Shown: positions 27,310-36,761, counted from the first letter of the stretch. The stretch is 64,000 bases of DNA from Arthrobacter crystallopoietes (GCF_017603825.1 NZ_CP072014.1:3968001-4032000); one strand, 5' to 3'. A program made the numbers and translations. Notes: generated by a model from the sequence alone, not told the origin.

Positions 27310-28521
27310 ATGGATGCGTTTCAGATTGTGCTCACATTGCTCATGCTGGTTTTAGGGGCAGCGGCCGGGGCTGCGGGAACTGCGGTGGCATACCGGCGTA
27401 GGGTCGCAGTGCTGGTGGAAGAAATTGACGACGCCGGTGCCCGGCTCGGCAACGCAACGGCCCGTTTGGCGGCAGCCGAGGCGGAAAGCCGTTTGCTCGC
27501 CCAGCAGAACCGGCAGCTTACCGCCAGCAGCGAGCAGGACAACTCCGTCCTCCGCGCCCTGGTCCCGGTCGGGGAAAAACTGAAGACCGTCCAGCAGCAG
27601 GTCAATGTGCTCGAGCGGGACCGCGTCGAGCAATTCGGCCAGCTGGCCGAACAATTGCGCGCTGCCCAACTCAACGACGAGCAGTTGCTGCGCTCCACAC
27701 AGACCCTGACTGCGGCGTTGCAGTCCAACTCCGCCCGCGGACAGTGGGGAGAGGTTCAGCTCCGCCGGGTGGTGGAGGCCGCCGGCATGCTGGCCCACGT
27801 GGACTTTAGCGAGCAGGTCCATCTGGTGGGGACCGAGCGCACCCTTCGACCCGACATGCTGATCCATTTGCCCGGCTCCAAATCCCTCGTGGTGGATGCC
27901 AAGGTGCCGCTGCGGGCATATCTGGAAGCCCAGGAACTTCCGTCCTTCGGATCGGCTGAGGAACGTGAAAAGCGTGCCAGCCTGCTGACTGCACATGCCA
28001 AGGCCGTCAAGTCACACGTTGATGCCCTGGCAAACAAGAAATACTGGGACGTAGTGGACGCCTCGCCAGAACTCGTGCTGTGTTTCCTGCCCGCCGAGTC
28101 CGTTCTTTCAGCAGCCTTGCACAGTGAGCCGGGCCTGTTGGATTACGCGTTCTCGCGCAATGTCGCTCTGGTCTCCCCCGTCTCCCTTCTGGCCACACTG
28201 AAGTCGGTTGCCTTCACCTGGCGCCAGGAAGTCCTCACCGAGAACGCCCGGGAGATCTTCGAGCTCTCGCGCCAGCTCTACGACCGGCTGGGCACCCTTG
28301 GGGAGCATGTGACGAAGCTCGGCTCGTCCCTGAAGGGATCGGTGGAAAAGTACAACGCCTTCGTCGGAACACTGGAGTCGAGGGTCCTGCCGACAGCGCG
28401 GAAGATCAGTGCGTATGATCCGTCTTCGCTGAAGGAAGCACCCGCGCCCCAGTCGTTGGAGAGCACCCCGCGGCTGCTGGCCGCACCGGAGCTCATTGCA
28501 GACCAGGAGCGCAGCGCCTAG
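27310..28521 (+). CDS. rmuC: DNA recombination protein RmuC
   Basis: RmuC limits rearrangements between inverted repeats and is a predicted nuclease-fold protein. The 403-residue protein starts with a membrane helix (about residues 5-27), followed by a coiled coil (about 30-120, with heptads such as LGNATARLAAAEAESRLLAQ). The RmuC domain follows, with RGQWGEVQLRRVVEAAGM, LRPDMLIHLPGSKSLVVDAK (the D and VDAK match the nuclease-like core) and ALHSEPGLLDYAFSRNVALV. The order and length are normal. It is divergent from ychF and convergent with ispH, with 33 bases between stops. Confidence 0.92.
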   Translation: MDAFQIVLTLLMLVLGAAAGAAGTAVAYRRRVAVLVEEIDDAGARLGNATARLAAAEAESRLLAQQNRQLTASSEQDNSVLRALVPVGEKLKTVQQQVNVLERDRVEQFGQLAEQLRAAQLNDEQLLRSTQTLTAALQSNSARGQWGEVQLRRVVEAAGMLAHVDFSEQVHLVGTERTLRPDMLIHLPGSKSLVVDAKVPLRAYLEAQELPSFGSAEEREKRASLLTAHAKAVKSHVDALANKKYWDVVDASPELVLCFLPAESVLSAALHSEPGLLDYAFSRNVALVSPVSLLATLKSVAFTWRQEVLTENAREIFELSRQLYDRLGTLGEHVTKLGSSLKGSVEKYNAFVGTLESRVLPTARKISAYDPSSLKEAPAPQSLESTPRLLAAPELIADQERSA

Positions 28522-28554
28522 CCATCGAAGCGCAGGTGCCCTGTCCCGCCACTT

Positions 28555-29640
28555 CTAGCGTGCGGGCCGGGCGCCCCTGCCGCCAAGACCGCGTGAAACG
28601 TCGCCCTTTTCCTTCAGAGTGGCGCGCAATTCCTTGGGCAGCGAGAACAAGATGTCTTCTTCTGCGGTAACGACTTCCTCAACATCGGCATAACCGTAGT
28701 CAGCGAGCAGGCTCAGAACTTCGCGCACGAGGACCTCCGGCACGGAGGCTCCTGAGGTCACCCCGACGGTGGAGATGCCTTCAAACCAAGACTCGTCGAC
28801 CTGGTTCGCGAAGTCGACGCGGTAGGAAGCCTTGGCGCCGTATTCCAGAGCCACTTCCACCAGGCGCACGGAGTTGGAGGAATTCGCAGACCCCACCACG
28901 ATGACCAGTTCCGCCTGCGGGGCGATCTTCTTAATCGCAGCCTGCCGGTTCGAGGTTGCATAGCAAATGTCGTCGCTGGGCGGATCCTGCAGGGTCGGGA
29001 AGCGCTCCTTGAGCAGGTTGACGGTCAGCATTGTCTCGTCCACGCTCAGCGTGGTCTGCGACAGCCAGATCACCTTGTTCGGATCCCGGACCTCAACCTT
29101 GTCGACATCTTCAGGGCCGTTCACGATCTGAATGTGCTCGGGAGCCTCCCCGGCGGTTCCCTCGACCTCCTCGTGGCCCTCATGTCCGATGAGGAGAATG
29201 TCGAAATCGTCCTTTGCGAAACGGACGGCCTCCCGGTGCACCTTCGTCACTAGGGGGCACGTCGCGTCGATCGTTTGCAGTCCGCGATCGTTGGCAGACT
29301 GCACGACGGCCGGCGATACACCGTGGGCGGAGAAGATAACCAGTGCGCCCTCGGGCACCTCGTCCGTCTCCTCGACGAAGATCGCGCCCTTTTCTTCCAA
29401 TGTGCTGACCACATGGAGGTTGTGCACAATCTGCTTACGCACGTAAACCGGCGGGCCGTAATGCTCGAGGGCCTTTTCGACGGCGATGACGGCGCGGTCC
29501 ACCCCGGCGCAATATCCACGCGGGGCAGCAAGCAGGACCTTGCGGCGGCCTTCGACCGGTGCGGCGGAGGCAATGTCTTCGGGGCTGCGGCGCCTGCGCG
29601 GAATAGTGGGCATCGGAACGGAGACAGCAGTGCTACTCAT
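28555..29640 (-). CDS. ispH: 4-hydroxy-3-methylbut-2-enyl diphosphate reductase
   Basis: IspH performs the last step of the MEP isoprenoid pathway, giving IPP and DMAPP with a [4Fe-4S] cluster. The 361-residue protein has the three cluster cysteines: Cys44 ([11 protein letters not shown]), Cys128 ([11 protein letters not shown]) and Cys226 ([11 protein letters not shown]). The active-site motifs [17 protein letters not shown] and [12 protein letters not shown] are also present. The C terminus has a short Gly/Arg tail ([11 protein letters not shown]). The ATG at 29640 is six bases after TAGCAT. The GGAG between them is only two bases from the ATG, so the gene is probably leaderless. Confidence 0.95.
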   Translation of the reverse strand: MSSTAVSVPMPTIPRRRRSPEDIASAAPVEGRRKVLLAAPRGYCAGVDRAVIAVEKALEHYGPPVYVRKQIVHNLHVVSTLEEKGAIFVEETDEVPEGALVIFSAHGVSPAVVQSANDRGLQTIDATCPLVTKVHREAVRFAKDDFDILLIGHEGHEEVEGTAGEAPEHIQIVNGPEDVDKVEVRDPNKVIWLSQTTLSVDETMLTVNLLKERFPTLQDPPSDDICYATSNRQAAIKKIAPQAELVIVVGSANSSNSVRLVEVALEYGAKASYRVDFANQVDESWFEGISTVGVTSGASVPEVLVREVLSLLADYGYADVEEVVTAEEDILFSLPKELRATLKEKGDVSRGLGGRGARPAR

Positions 29641-29646
29641 ATCTCC

Positions 29647-29652
29647 ATGCTA
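29647..29652 (-). promoter_or_regulatory. -10 hexamer, leaderless ispH promoter
   Basis: TAGCAT on the minus strand, six bases before the ispH ATG. Confidence 0.45.
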
Positions 29653-29656
29653 GCCG

Positions 29657-30481
29657 TTAGGCCCTTCGACCCGAGAGTTGGCGGGCTGTTACACCAATCA
29701 CCGCAGCAGCCAATCCCGCCCCCGCGAGCACAACGGCCCAGGGCTGGAATGACGTTGCCGCGAGTTCGACGAACCGAGACGTGAACGCATCGGCAACAGG
29801 GCCGGCGGCATCGTGTTGCGCCGCCGTATCCGGGGCCGCCTCTGCTGCCAGCCAGAACCCGACGCCTAGAATGACGGCGCCAATACCAAGCCAGGCGAGG
29901 GCCGTCGACGCCCTCCGCGCTACCAACAGGGTCAGCAACAGGCCGGCCAACGCTCCTGCCGCGATCCAGCGCCACTCGTTGGCAATACGCTGTACAAGGT
30001 CGATGGATTGCTGCTGACCTGCCTGGCCGATATCGACGATCAGCTCCTCTTGCACGGGGATCTCTGTGCCCAAGGTGTCCGCTACGCGCTGAATCGCCAA
30101 GGCCACAATGGGAGCGATATCAAGCCGGAGGGCCCCTTCACCCGGGCCTTCGGCCTCCAGCGTCAGGGCATGGGACTTCGCCAAAGCTTCATTCCACGCC
30201 TGCGGGAACTCTTCCAGTCCGGTGACGGCTCCGGCCGCCCTGGCGATAATCGGATCAACCAGCTCCTGGAGCCCCGGCGGCAACTGGCTTTGATTGCGCA
30301 CCTCTTCCGCAATCGCCGCTGCCAGGGCACTGCGGAACTTGGCGTCCTGCCCCATGGGTGCCGCCAATTCAACGAAGCCTTGCTGGTTCGTCAGGTGCTG
30401 GCTGGTCCATGCCGCCGGCACCGCGACGGCTGTCATCACCAATGTGACCAGGCCAATCACCAAGGCAAGGACGGAACGCAT
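29657..30481 (-). CDS. Conserved membrane protein (274 aa), unknown function
   Basis: The protein begins with a long hydrophobic segment (residues 3-24, possibly an uncleaved signal anchor). An extracytoplasmic helical domain of about 150 residues follows (for example SALAAAIAEEVRNQSQLPPG), then three hydrophobic helices in the last third, and it ends in QLSGRRA. I do not recognise a family. The start at 30481 has a GAGGAG site seven bases upstream. It lies between ispH (same strand, 16 bases downstream) and divergent xseA. The ispH hexamer lies in this short gap, so ispH can have its own promoter. Confidence 0.7.
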   Translation of the reverse strand: MRSVLALVIGLVTLVMTAVAVPAAWTSQHLTNQQGFVELAAPMGQDAKFRSALAAAIAEEVRNQSQLPPGLQELVDPIIARAAGAVTGLEEFPQAWNEALAKSHALTLEAEGPGEGALRLDIAPIVALAIQRVADTLGTEIPVQEELIVDIGQAGQQQSIDLVQRIANEWRWIAAGALAGLLLTLLVARRASTALAWLGIGAVILGVGFWLAAEAAPDTAAQHDAAGPVADAFTSRFVELAATSFQPWAVVLAGAGLAAAVIGVTARQLSGRRA

Positions 30482-30527
30482 CCGCAGGCTCCTCTCCGCC
30501 GGCTTCCCGAGAGGCGCAGGATGCCTC

Positions 30528-30557
30528 TTGGGATAAGTAGAACAGAATCAATAATGT
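30528..30557 (+). promoter_or_regulatory. Candidate promoter of xseA-xseB
   Basis: TTGGGA (30528-30533), an 18-base spacer, and TAATGT (30552-30557) lie about 70 bases before the xseA start. Confidence 0.4.
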
Positions 30558-30629
30558 CTGCGATAGCTGATAAGAATGTAAGGATCGCTGTACTGCAGCT
30601 GCGCCAAGCACCGCCGAGAGGGACACTAC

Positions 30630-31910
30630 GTGAACCAGAACCCGGGGCCACCCACCGGTGGCCAGCTGGATGCCCCGGCCAAGCCATCCACGCTGCCTGC
30701 TACCGCCATGGAGACGTCGGCGGAGAACCCCTGGCCATTGCGGCTACTTTCGCAAAAGCTCAAGAGCCACATTGACCGTGTCCCGCCCACCTGGATCGAA
30801 GGCCAGGTCATTGAGCTCAACAGGCGAAACAATGTCACGTACCTCACCCTGCGGGACACAGAAGCGGAAGCATCGTTCAGCCTCGTGGCCTGGGGCAGTG
30901 TCATGGCCCGGCTGGAGTTTCCCCTTGAGCCCGGATCGCGCGTCGTGGCGCAGTTGAAGCCGGACCTGTATGTAAAGACGGGCCGGCTTTCGATGCAGAC
31001 CCGCGATATCCGCCCTGTGGGGCTGGGCGATCTGCTGGCGCGGCTCGAACGGCTTCGCCAGGCCCTTGCTGCCGAGGGCCTCTTCGCGCTCGAACGAAAG
31101 AAAGCGCTTCCCATGCTGCCGCACCGCATCGGGCTGATTACCGGCCGCGATTCGGATGCCATGAAAGACGTTATCCGCAACGCTTCCCTGCGCTGGCCCG
31201 CAGTGGCCTTCGAAGTACGGGAGGTCGCTGTCCAGGGTGTAAATGCCGTAACCCAGATCCAGCGCGCACTCGTGGAGCTGGACGCCCGCGAGGATGTCGA
31301 CGTCATCGTCATCGCCCGCGGCGGCGGGTCCCTTGAAGACCTGCTGCCGTTCAGCAGCGAGGATCTGATTCGCGCGGTTGCTGCTGCCCGCACGCCGGTG
31401 GTCAGCGCCATCGGACACGAAGCGGACCGTCCCCTGCTGGACGAGGTGGCGGATCTGCGCGCTTCCACTCCCACGGATGCCGCAAAGCGAATTGTCCCGG
31501 ATGTCAACGAGGAGCTCGCCAGGATAGCCCAGGCACGGCAGATGCTGGACCGCAGGGTGGACCAGTTGATCCGGGTCGAGAGCGAGCGGCTGACCGCAAT
31601 CCGTTCCCGTCCCGTGCTGGCCAATCCGGCCAGCATGGTGGAAGCCCGGCACGAAGACCTGCAGCGACTGACCACACGCGCCTATAACTGCATCTCGGCC
31701 GCCGTACACCGGGACTCGGACCGGATCGCCCATCTCAGGGCACAGGTTCGATCCCTCTCGCCGCAAAACACTCTGGACCGCGGCTACGCCGTCGTACAGC
31801 TTCCGGATGGCAGCGTCCTGCGCAACAGCTCTGACGCTGCAGCTGGAACGCGGCTGCGCGTGCGTGTTGCCGTCGGCGAACTGTCAGCCGACGTCGCTCC
31901 GAAACACTGA
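30630..31910 (+). CDS. xseA: Exodeoxyribonuclease VII large subunit
   Basis: XseA with XseB degrades single-stranded DNA in both directions. The 426-residue protein has an N-terminal OB-fold (about residues 50-145, PPTWIEGQVIELNRRNNVTY), then the catalytic domain. That domain has HRIGLITGRDSDAMKDVIRN, the hallmark VIARGGGSLEDLLPFSSEDL and SAIGHEADRPLLDEVADLRA. A helical C terminus follows, with NTLDRGYAVVQ. The start is GTG at 30630 with GAGAGGGA six bases upstream. It is followed by xseB after 32 bases, the standard pair. Confidence 0.95.
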   Translation: MNQNPGPPTGGQLDAPAKPSTLPATAMETSAENPWPLRLLSQKLKSHIDRVPPTWIEGQVIELNRRNNVTYLTLRDTEAEASFSLVAWGSVMARLEFPLEPGSRVVAQLKPDLYVKTGRLSMQTRDIRPVGLGDLLARLERLRQALAAEGLFALERKKALPMLPHRIGLITGRDSDAMKDVIRNASLRWPAVAFEVREVAVQGVNAVTQIQRALVELDAREDVDVIVIARGGGSLEDLLPFSSEDLIRAVAAARTPVVSAIGHEADRPLLDEVADLRASTPTDAAKRIVPDVNEELARIAQARQMLDRRVDQLIRVESERLTAIRSRPVLANPASMVEARHEDLQRLTTRAYNCISAAVHRDSDRIAHLRAQVRSLSPQNTLDRGYAVVQLPDGSVLRNSSDAAAGTRLRVRVAVGELSADVAPKH

Positions 31911-31942
31911 ACAACACCATCAATCCGAAAGCGGGAACCAGC

Positions 31943-32209
31943 GTGGATGCAAAGAATTCCGTCGAAAATGCCGATGTCGCATCGCTGAGCTACGAGCAGG
32001 CACGGGAGGAGCTTGTCGCCGTCGTAAGCCAGCTCGAAACCGGCGGAGCCAGTCTCGAACAGTCGTTGGCCTTGTGGGAACGCGGCGAAGCCCTGGCGGC
32101 CCGCTGCGAAGCGTGGCTGGAAGGGGCCAGGCAACGCCTCGACGCAGCCAGGGCCAACGCGGCAGACGGAACTGCGGCGACGGGAATGACGGAACCAGGC
32201 AGCGACTGA
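31943..32209 (+). CDS. xseB: Exodeoxyribonuclease VII small subunit
   Basis: The 88-residue protein has the XseB signature LSYEQAREELVAVVSQLETG, then SLEQSLALWERGEALAARCE, two helices that wrap around XseA. The start is GTG at 31943 (protein MDAKNSVENAD). The C-terminal 20 residues are a flexible Ala/Thr/Gly tail. It is co-transcribed with xseA and ends convergently with ppk2, ten bases away. Confidence 0.93.
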   Translation: MDAKNSVENADVASLSYEQAREELVAVVSQLETGGASLEQSLALWERGEALAARCEAWLEGARQRLDAARANAADGTAATGMTEPGSD

Positions 32210-32219
32210 CCTTCGCGGG

Positions 32220-33071
32220 TCAGCTTTCAGCCAGGCGCTTTTTCTCTGCCGCCACGTCGAAATCCGCGCTGGGCCACTGGGGATTGATGTCTTCGAGTGC
32301 GTCGATCAGCAACTGCTGGACGGCAATCCGGGCGTACCATTTCTTGTCCGCCGGGACCACGTACCAGGGCGCGGTAGCTGTGCTGGTACGCTCCAGGGCG
32401 ATCTGGTACGCCTGCTGGTACTGGTCCCAGAATGAGCGGTCATCAACGTCGCCGGGGTTGTACTTCCAGTGCTTGTCCGGCCGGTCCAGCCGTTCCTGCA
32501 GGCGGCGTTTCTGCTCGTCTTTGCTGATGTGCAGCATGACTTTGATGATGCGGGTACCGCCCGCGGCGACCTTGGCCTCAAAGTCCCTGATGAGGTTGTA
32601 GCGCTGTTCGATCTCGTCGGCCGGAGAGAGCTTGCGGACCCGCTGAACCAGCACATCCTCGTAGTGCGAGCGGTCGAAGACACCGATGATTCCAGGCTCC
32701 GGCAGCTCTTTTTCGATCCGCCATAGGAAGCCCTTGGATTGTTCTTCCGCCGTCGGTGCCTTGAACGCCTTGTGGTGGATGCCTTGCGGGTCGGCCGCGC
32801 CGATGACATGGCGGACGATGCCGCCTTTGCCGCCGGTATCCATGGCCTGCAGGACCAGCAGCACGCTGTCGCGGGCGCCGAACCGGCTCTGCGCGAAGAG
32901 CTTCTCCTGCAGTTCCGTGAGCTGTTCGTCCTCCCTGCCGAGCAGTTCCTTGCCAGCATCCTTATCGCCGGTGAACCCCGGGGTCGATCCGGCGTCGACA
33001 TGGCGCAGGTCGAAGCCCTGCTGCACGCGCAGCAGGGCGGTCGGACTCTGGCTGAACGCGGTTGTCTCCAA
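32220..33071 (-). CDS. ppk2: Polyphosphate kinase 2 family protein
   Basis: PPK2 enzymes transfer phosphate between polyphosphate and nucleoside mono- or diphosphates. The 283-residue single-domain protein has Walker A LQAMDTGGKGG (Asp78, Lys82), the catalytic FDRSHYEDVLVQRVRKL (Asp133, Arg134) and lid helix KRRLQERLDRPDKHWK. Size and motifs fit a one-domain class I or III enzyme. I cannot decide whether AMP or ADP is the acceptor. The start is TTG at 33071 with a strong GAGGAAGG site about five bases upstream. It is 25 bases after alaA and probably in the same transcript. Confidence 0.9.
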   Translation of the reverse strand: METTAFSQSPTALLRVQQGFDLRHVDAGSTPGFTGDKDAGKELLGREDEQLTELQEKLFAQSRFGARDSVLLVLQAMDTGGKGGIVRHVIGAADPQGIHHKAFKAPTAEEQSKGFLWRIEKELPEPGIIGVFDRSHYEDVLVQRVRKLSPADEIEQRYNLIRDFEAKVAAGGTRIIKVMLHISKDEQKRRLQERLDRPDKHWKYNPGDVDDRSFWDQYQQAYQIALERTSTATAPWYVVPADKKWYARIAVQQLLIDALEDINPQWPSADFDVAAEKKRLAES

Positions 33072-33096
33072 GGTGGCCTTCCTCTGCGCGTGCCGC

Positions 33097-34311
33097 TTAC
33101 GGTTTGTACGTACTCAAGAATTCGGCGATCCGGTTCACGGCTTCCTCGAGGATGCCGACATTGGGCAGGGTCACCAGCCGGAAATGGTCCGGTTTATGCC
33201 AGTTGAAAGCGCTCCCGTGGGAGACGAGGATCTTTTGCTGCTTGAGAAGATCCAGCGCAAACTTCTCGTCGTCCTTGATCGGGTACACTTCCGGATCCAG
33301 CTTGGGAAACAGGTAGAGCGCCCCCCTGGCCTGCTGGGTGCTGACGCCTGGAATGGCGTTGAGCATCTCAAAGGCCTTGTCCCGCTGTTCCAGCAGCCGG
33401 CCCCCGGGCAGGATCAGATCGTTGATGCTTTGGTAGCCCCCGAGTGCTGTCTGGATGGCATGCTGTGCGGGAACGTTCGCGCACAAACGCATGTTGGTCA
33501 ACAGGTTGATGCCTTCGATGTAATCCGTAGCCAGGTGTTTCGGCCCGGAGATGGCCATCCACCCGCTGCGGAATCCGCAGACGCGGTAGGCCTTGGACAG
33601 CCCGCTGAAGGTCATGACCAGCACGTCGTCGGCCAGCAAAGCTGTATTTATATGCTGGGCATCCTCATAAAGGATCTTCTCGTAGATTTCGTCCGAGAAC
33701 ACCACCAGATTGTGCTTCCGGGCCAATTCGAGCATGCCCTCGAGCACTTGCTTCGGGTACACCGCGCCGGTGGGGTTGTTCGGGTTGATGATCACGATGC
33801 CCTTGGTATTGGGCGTGATTTTCCGTTCCAGATCCTCCAGATCGGGCAGCCATCCTTCTTCCTCCACACACAGGTAGTGGATGGGATGGCCGCCGGCCAG
33901 GCTCACGGAGGCAGTCCAGAGGGGATAGTCCGGCGCGGGGATCAGCACCTCGTCGCCGTTATTGAGCAAAGCCTGCAGGCTCATGGTGATCAGTTCGCTG
34001 ACTCCGTTGCCCAGGTAGACATCGTCAACGCCGATGTCCTGGATGCCGCGGGTCTGGTAGTACTGCGAGACCGCGGTCCTGGCCGAGAAGATCCCGCGGG
34101 AATCGCTGTAGCCCTGGGCATCGGGCAGGTTCCGGATCATGTCCACGAGGATGGCATCCGGCGCTTCGAACCCGAAGGGCGCCGGATTGCCGATATTCAG
34201 CTTCAGGATCCGGTGGCCCTCGGACTCCATGCGGTGGGCATGCTCAAGCAATGGACCGCGGATATCGTAAAGGACGTTATGAAGCTTGTTGGACTGCTTG
34301 AACTGGGCCAT
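33097..34311 (-). CDS. alaA: Pyridoxal-phosphate aminotransferase, AlaA/AlaT type (glutamate-pyruvate)
   Basis: The 404-residue class I aminotransferase has the features of alanine-forming AlaA: LNIGNPAPFGFEAPD, GNGVSELITMSLQALLNNGD, PNNPTGAVYPKQ, SDEIYEKILY and the PLP lysine Lys240 in SGLSKAYRVCGFRSGWM. It makes alanine from pyruvate and glutamate, feeding peptidoglycan and protein synthesis. It starts 27 bases after the OpuC-type binding-protein gene with no hairpin between, so it may be the sixth gene of that transcript. No strong ribosome-binding site precedes the ATG; GAAG lies about eight bases upstream. Confidence 0.9.
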   Translation of the reverse strand: MAQFKQSNKLHNVLYDIRGPLLEHAHRMESEGHRILKLNIGNPAPFGFEAPDAILVDMIRNLPDAQGYSDSRGIFSARTAVSQYYQTRGIQDIGVDDVYLGNGVSELITMSLQALLNNGDEVLIPAPDYPLWTASVSLAGGHPIHYLCVEEEGWLPDLEDLERKITPNTKGIVIINPNNPTGAVYPKQVLEGMLELARKHNLVVFSDEIYEKILYEDAQHINTALLADDVLVMTFSGLSKAYRVCGFRSGWMAISGPKHLATDYIEGINLLTNMRLCANVPAQHAIQTALGGYQSINDLILPGGRLLEQRDKAFEMLNAIPGVSTQQARGALYLFPKLDPEVYPIKDDEKFALDLLKQQKILVSHGSAFNWHKPDHFRLVTLPNVGILEEAVNRIAEFLSTYKP

Positions 34312-34338
34312 TTAAGCATCTTCGCATATCGGATGGGT

Positions 34339-35289
34339 TTACTTGGTCAGCCCGTTTTCGCTCAGCCAGTCGGCCGCCGCGTCTGCCGGATTGCGCTTTT
34401 CGTCCCCGCTGACCTGTCGGTTGAGGTCAACCAGGTCTTCGGTGGTCAGCGCGGCCGAAACGTCGTTCAGCACTTCTGCTGCTTCCTCGCTGACCTTGTC
34501 CTGACTAACCAAAGGAAGCACCTGCTGGGCGATAAAGTTGTTCTTCGGGTCCTCCAGCACCACCAGGTCGTTATCCTCGATCGACGGGGTGGTCGTGTAG
34601 ATGTCGGCGATCTGGATCTGGTCGTTAATCAGCGCCTGCAGAGTGGCGGGGCCGCCGCCGTCGTTAATCGGTTCGAAGGATTTCGGCTCGCAGCCGTAAT
34701 TCTCCTTCAGCCCGGGCAATCCGTATTCCCGCTCGGCGAATTCAGGATTGGCGCCGAGCACCAGTTCGTCACACGCCGGCCCCAAATCTGCGATGCTCTT
34801 GAGCTGGTACTTTTCAGCGGTGGCTTTGGTGACCACCATGGCGTCCTTGCTTTCGGCTGACGCCGCCTCCAGGACGCCCAGCCCCTCCGGCAGGGCCGCG
34901 GGCAGGGCATCCATGATGTCCCCGGCGGAAGCGGCCGTTGCCTCCGGATCCAGGAACAGCAGCAGGTTGCCGCTGTAGTCCGGAATGATGTCCACAGATC
35001 CTTCTTCGACCGCCTTGACATACACCTCACGGGAGCCGATGCCGGGCTTGGTGGTGGCGTCGAAACCAGCAGCGGTAAGCGCCCCGGCATAGATCTCGGC
35101 GACGATCTGGCTTTCAGGGAAGTTGGCGGATCCGACCACCAGCGAACCGGTTGCGCCTGAAGAGGCGGCCATATCGGATGAACCCTCCAACGGATTGGAA
35201 TTGGCGCCGCATGCCGTCAGCGTGACGGTCAGGGCAGTCATGGCTGCTGCCGCCAACATTGCCCGGCGGGAGGATGTCTGGTTCTTCAA
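34339..35289 (-). CDS. opuCC: OpuC-type compatible-solute binding lipoprotein
   Basis: This 316-residue glycine betaine/choline/carnitine binding protein (OpuAC/ProX group) should deliver osmoprotectants to the two permeases upstream. After a signal peptide with a lipobox (TLTACGANS) comes VVGSANFPESQIVAEIYAG, the family's typical mature start, followed by GSREVYVKAVEEGSVDIIPD. The start is a TTG at 35289: it has AAGGAG five bases upstream, whereas the nearest ATG inside the signal peptide would remove the charged N region. It begins 10 bases after the preceding permease stop. Confidence 0.88.
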   Translation of the reverse strand: MKNQTSSRRAMLAAAAMTALTVTLTACGANSNPLEGSSDMAASSGATGSLVVGSANFPESQIVAEIYAGALTAAGFDATTKPGIGSREVYVKAVEEGSVDIIPDYSGNLLLFLDPEATAASAGDIMDALPAALPEGLGVLEAASAESKDAMVVTKATAEKYQLKSIADLGPACDELVLGANPEFAEREYGLPGLKENYGCEPKSFEPINDGGGPATLQALINDQIQIADIYTTTPSIEDNDLVVLEDPKNNFIAQQVLPLVSQDKVSEEAAEVLNDVSAALTTEDLVDLNRQVSGDEKRNPADAAADWLSENGLTK

Positions 35290-35299
35290 GGCTTCTCCT

Positions 35300-36019
35300 T
35301 TACTGGCCGGCACCCGTGGCGCCAACATTCTTCGTTCCCTGCCCCGGCGAGGCCGGGGAAGACTTCAAACCTGGTGACACCGCGTACTTTTGCACCAATG
35401 ACAGGATCAAATCGACAATCAGCGCCAGCACCGCAATCAGAATAGCGCCCGCAAACAGCCGGACGGGGTCGCTGACGGCCAATCCGTCAATTAAATACCG
35501 GCCCAGCCCGCCGAGATTGATATAAGCAACGACGGCGACAGTGGAGATGACCTGCAGTACCGCGGCCCGCAGACCGCCGAGCATAACCGGCAGGGCGTTG
35601 GGCAGTTCCACCCGCAGCAGAACCTGCCACTCGGTCATGCCGAGACCGCGTGCGGCGTCCAGCAACTGCCGGTCCACCGCCGCGATCCCCGAGTAGGTGC
35701 CGGCCAGCAGCGGCGGGACAGTCAGGATGACGAGCGCGTAAATGGGTGGCATCAGGCCCAGGCCCATTAGGATGACAAACAGCGTCAGCAGGCCCAGCGT
35801 GGGCAGTGCCCGCAGTGCGCTGGCCACAGAGACGACGGCGACCTTGCCCTTGCCAGTGTGCCCGACGTACATTCCGGCGGGAATCGCGATCGCTGCGGCG
35901 ATCAGCAGCGTCAGGACCGTATACCAGAGGTGCTCCCCCAGCCGGGCCGGAATTCCGGCGGGCCCGGCCCATTGCGCGGGGTCTGCGAACCACAGACCAA
36001 CCTGCTCAAAGAGATTCAT
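35300..36019 (-). CDS. OpuC-type transporter permease 2
   Basis: The 239-residue permease has about six helices and the EAA loop DAARGLGMTEWQVLLRVELP of the ProW/OpuCB-OpuCD group. The segment VISTVAVVAYINLGGLGRYL is family-typical. It starts at 36019 inside the end of the previous permease gene (14-base overlap), so the two are translationally linked. The C-terminal 25 residues are hydrophilic (SSPASPGQGTKN). Two different permeases flanked by an ATPase and a lipoprotein make this an OpuC-type rather than a ProU-type system. Confidence 0.88.
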   Translation of the reverse strand: MNLFEQVGLWFADPAQWAGPAGIPARLGEHLWYTVLTLLIAAAIAIPAGMYVGHTGKGKVAVVSVASALRALPTLGLLTLFVILMGLGLMPPIYALVILTVPPLLAGTYSGIAAVDRQLLDAARGLGMTEWQVLLRVELPNALPVMLGGLRAAVLQVISTVAVVAYINLGGLGRYLIDGLAVSDPVRLFAGAILIAVLALIVDLILSLVQKYAVSPGLKSSPASPGQGTKNVGATGAGQ

Positions 36020-36761
36020 GCAGCACCGCCGTTTCAGCCGCATCTGGACGGCGCGCGGTACCGGCGCTGTCCCCACTGCCGTGGTTCCCGGGACCGGACG
36101 TGGCCGTCCGCTGTTTGCGTCCGGCCTTGCGGTGCCGGTTCCAGGGCGTCAGCAGGTGCTCCAGGCCCACCAGGACAAAGTCCATCAACAGCGCCAGGAC
36201 CAGCGTCATCACGATACCGACGACGATCTCGGTCAGGAAGTGGCGCAGCAGCCCGTCCGTAAAGAGCACGCCGAGATTTCGTATCCCGATCAGTGCGCCC
36301 ACGCTGGCCAGCGAAATATTGCTGACCGACACCACGCGCAGGCCGGCAAACAGGACAGGCACGGCCAGCGGCAGGTCCACGGCGAAGAACCGCCTCAACG
36401 GCCGGTATCCCATGGCCACGGCGGCCTGCCGGACGCCGTCGTCAATGGACTCCAGCGCGTCCACGACGGAGCGTACCAGCAAGGCGACGGCATAGACGGT
36501 CAGGGCGACAATCAGATTGGCCGGATCCAGGATCCTGGTGCCCAGGATGACCGGAAGAATGACGAACAGGGCCAGGGACGGAATGGTGTAGAGCACCGAA
36601 CTGGCCGACAGGATGACGCCGCGGACCATCGGAATCCGCCAGGCCAGGTAGCCGAGGGGTACCGATATCAGCAAGCCCAGCACAAGCGGCAGCACCGACT
36701 GGTAGAGATGGTGCCCGGAGAGCTCCAGCACAAAGGGCAGATTGGCCAGGAACCAGTCCAT
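36006..36761 (-). CDS. OpuC-type transporter permease 1
   Basis: The 251-residue permease starts MDWFLANLPFVLELSGHHLY and has about six helices, with the EAA loop AAVAMGYRPLRRFFAVDLPL. The family segment VVSVSNISLASVGALIGIRN (beside IRNLGVLF) is present. The C-terminal 40 residues are basic and hydrophilic (NRHRKAGRKQRT). It overlaps the ATPase stop by one base and the next permease by 14 bases, so all four transporter genes are tightly packed. The long in-frame stretch upstream of 36761 is antisense-like extension within the ATPase gene and is not used. Confidence 0.88.
   Translation of the reverse strand: MDWFLANLPFVLELSGHHLYQSVLPLVLGLLISVPLGYLAWRIPMVRGVILSASSVLYTIPSLALFVILPVILGTRILDPANLIVALTVYAVALLVRSVVDALESIDDGVRQAAVAMGYRPLRRFFAVDLPLAVPVLFAGLRVVSVSNISLASVGALIGIRNLGVLFTDGLLRHFLTEIVVGIVMTLVLALLMDFVLVGLEHLLTPWNRHRKAGRKQRTATSGPGNHGSGDSAGTARRPDAAETAVLHESL

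Noticed and set aside
32686-34860. Long open frame (724 codons) opposite ppk2, alaA and the binding-protein gene
   Set aside because: It spans three real genes on the other strand and has no recognisable domain.
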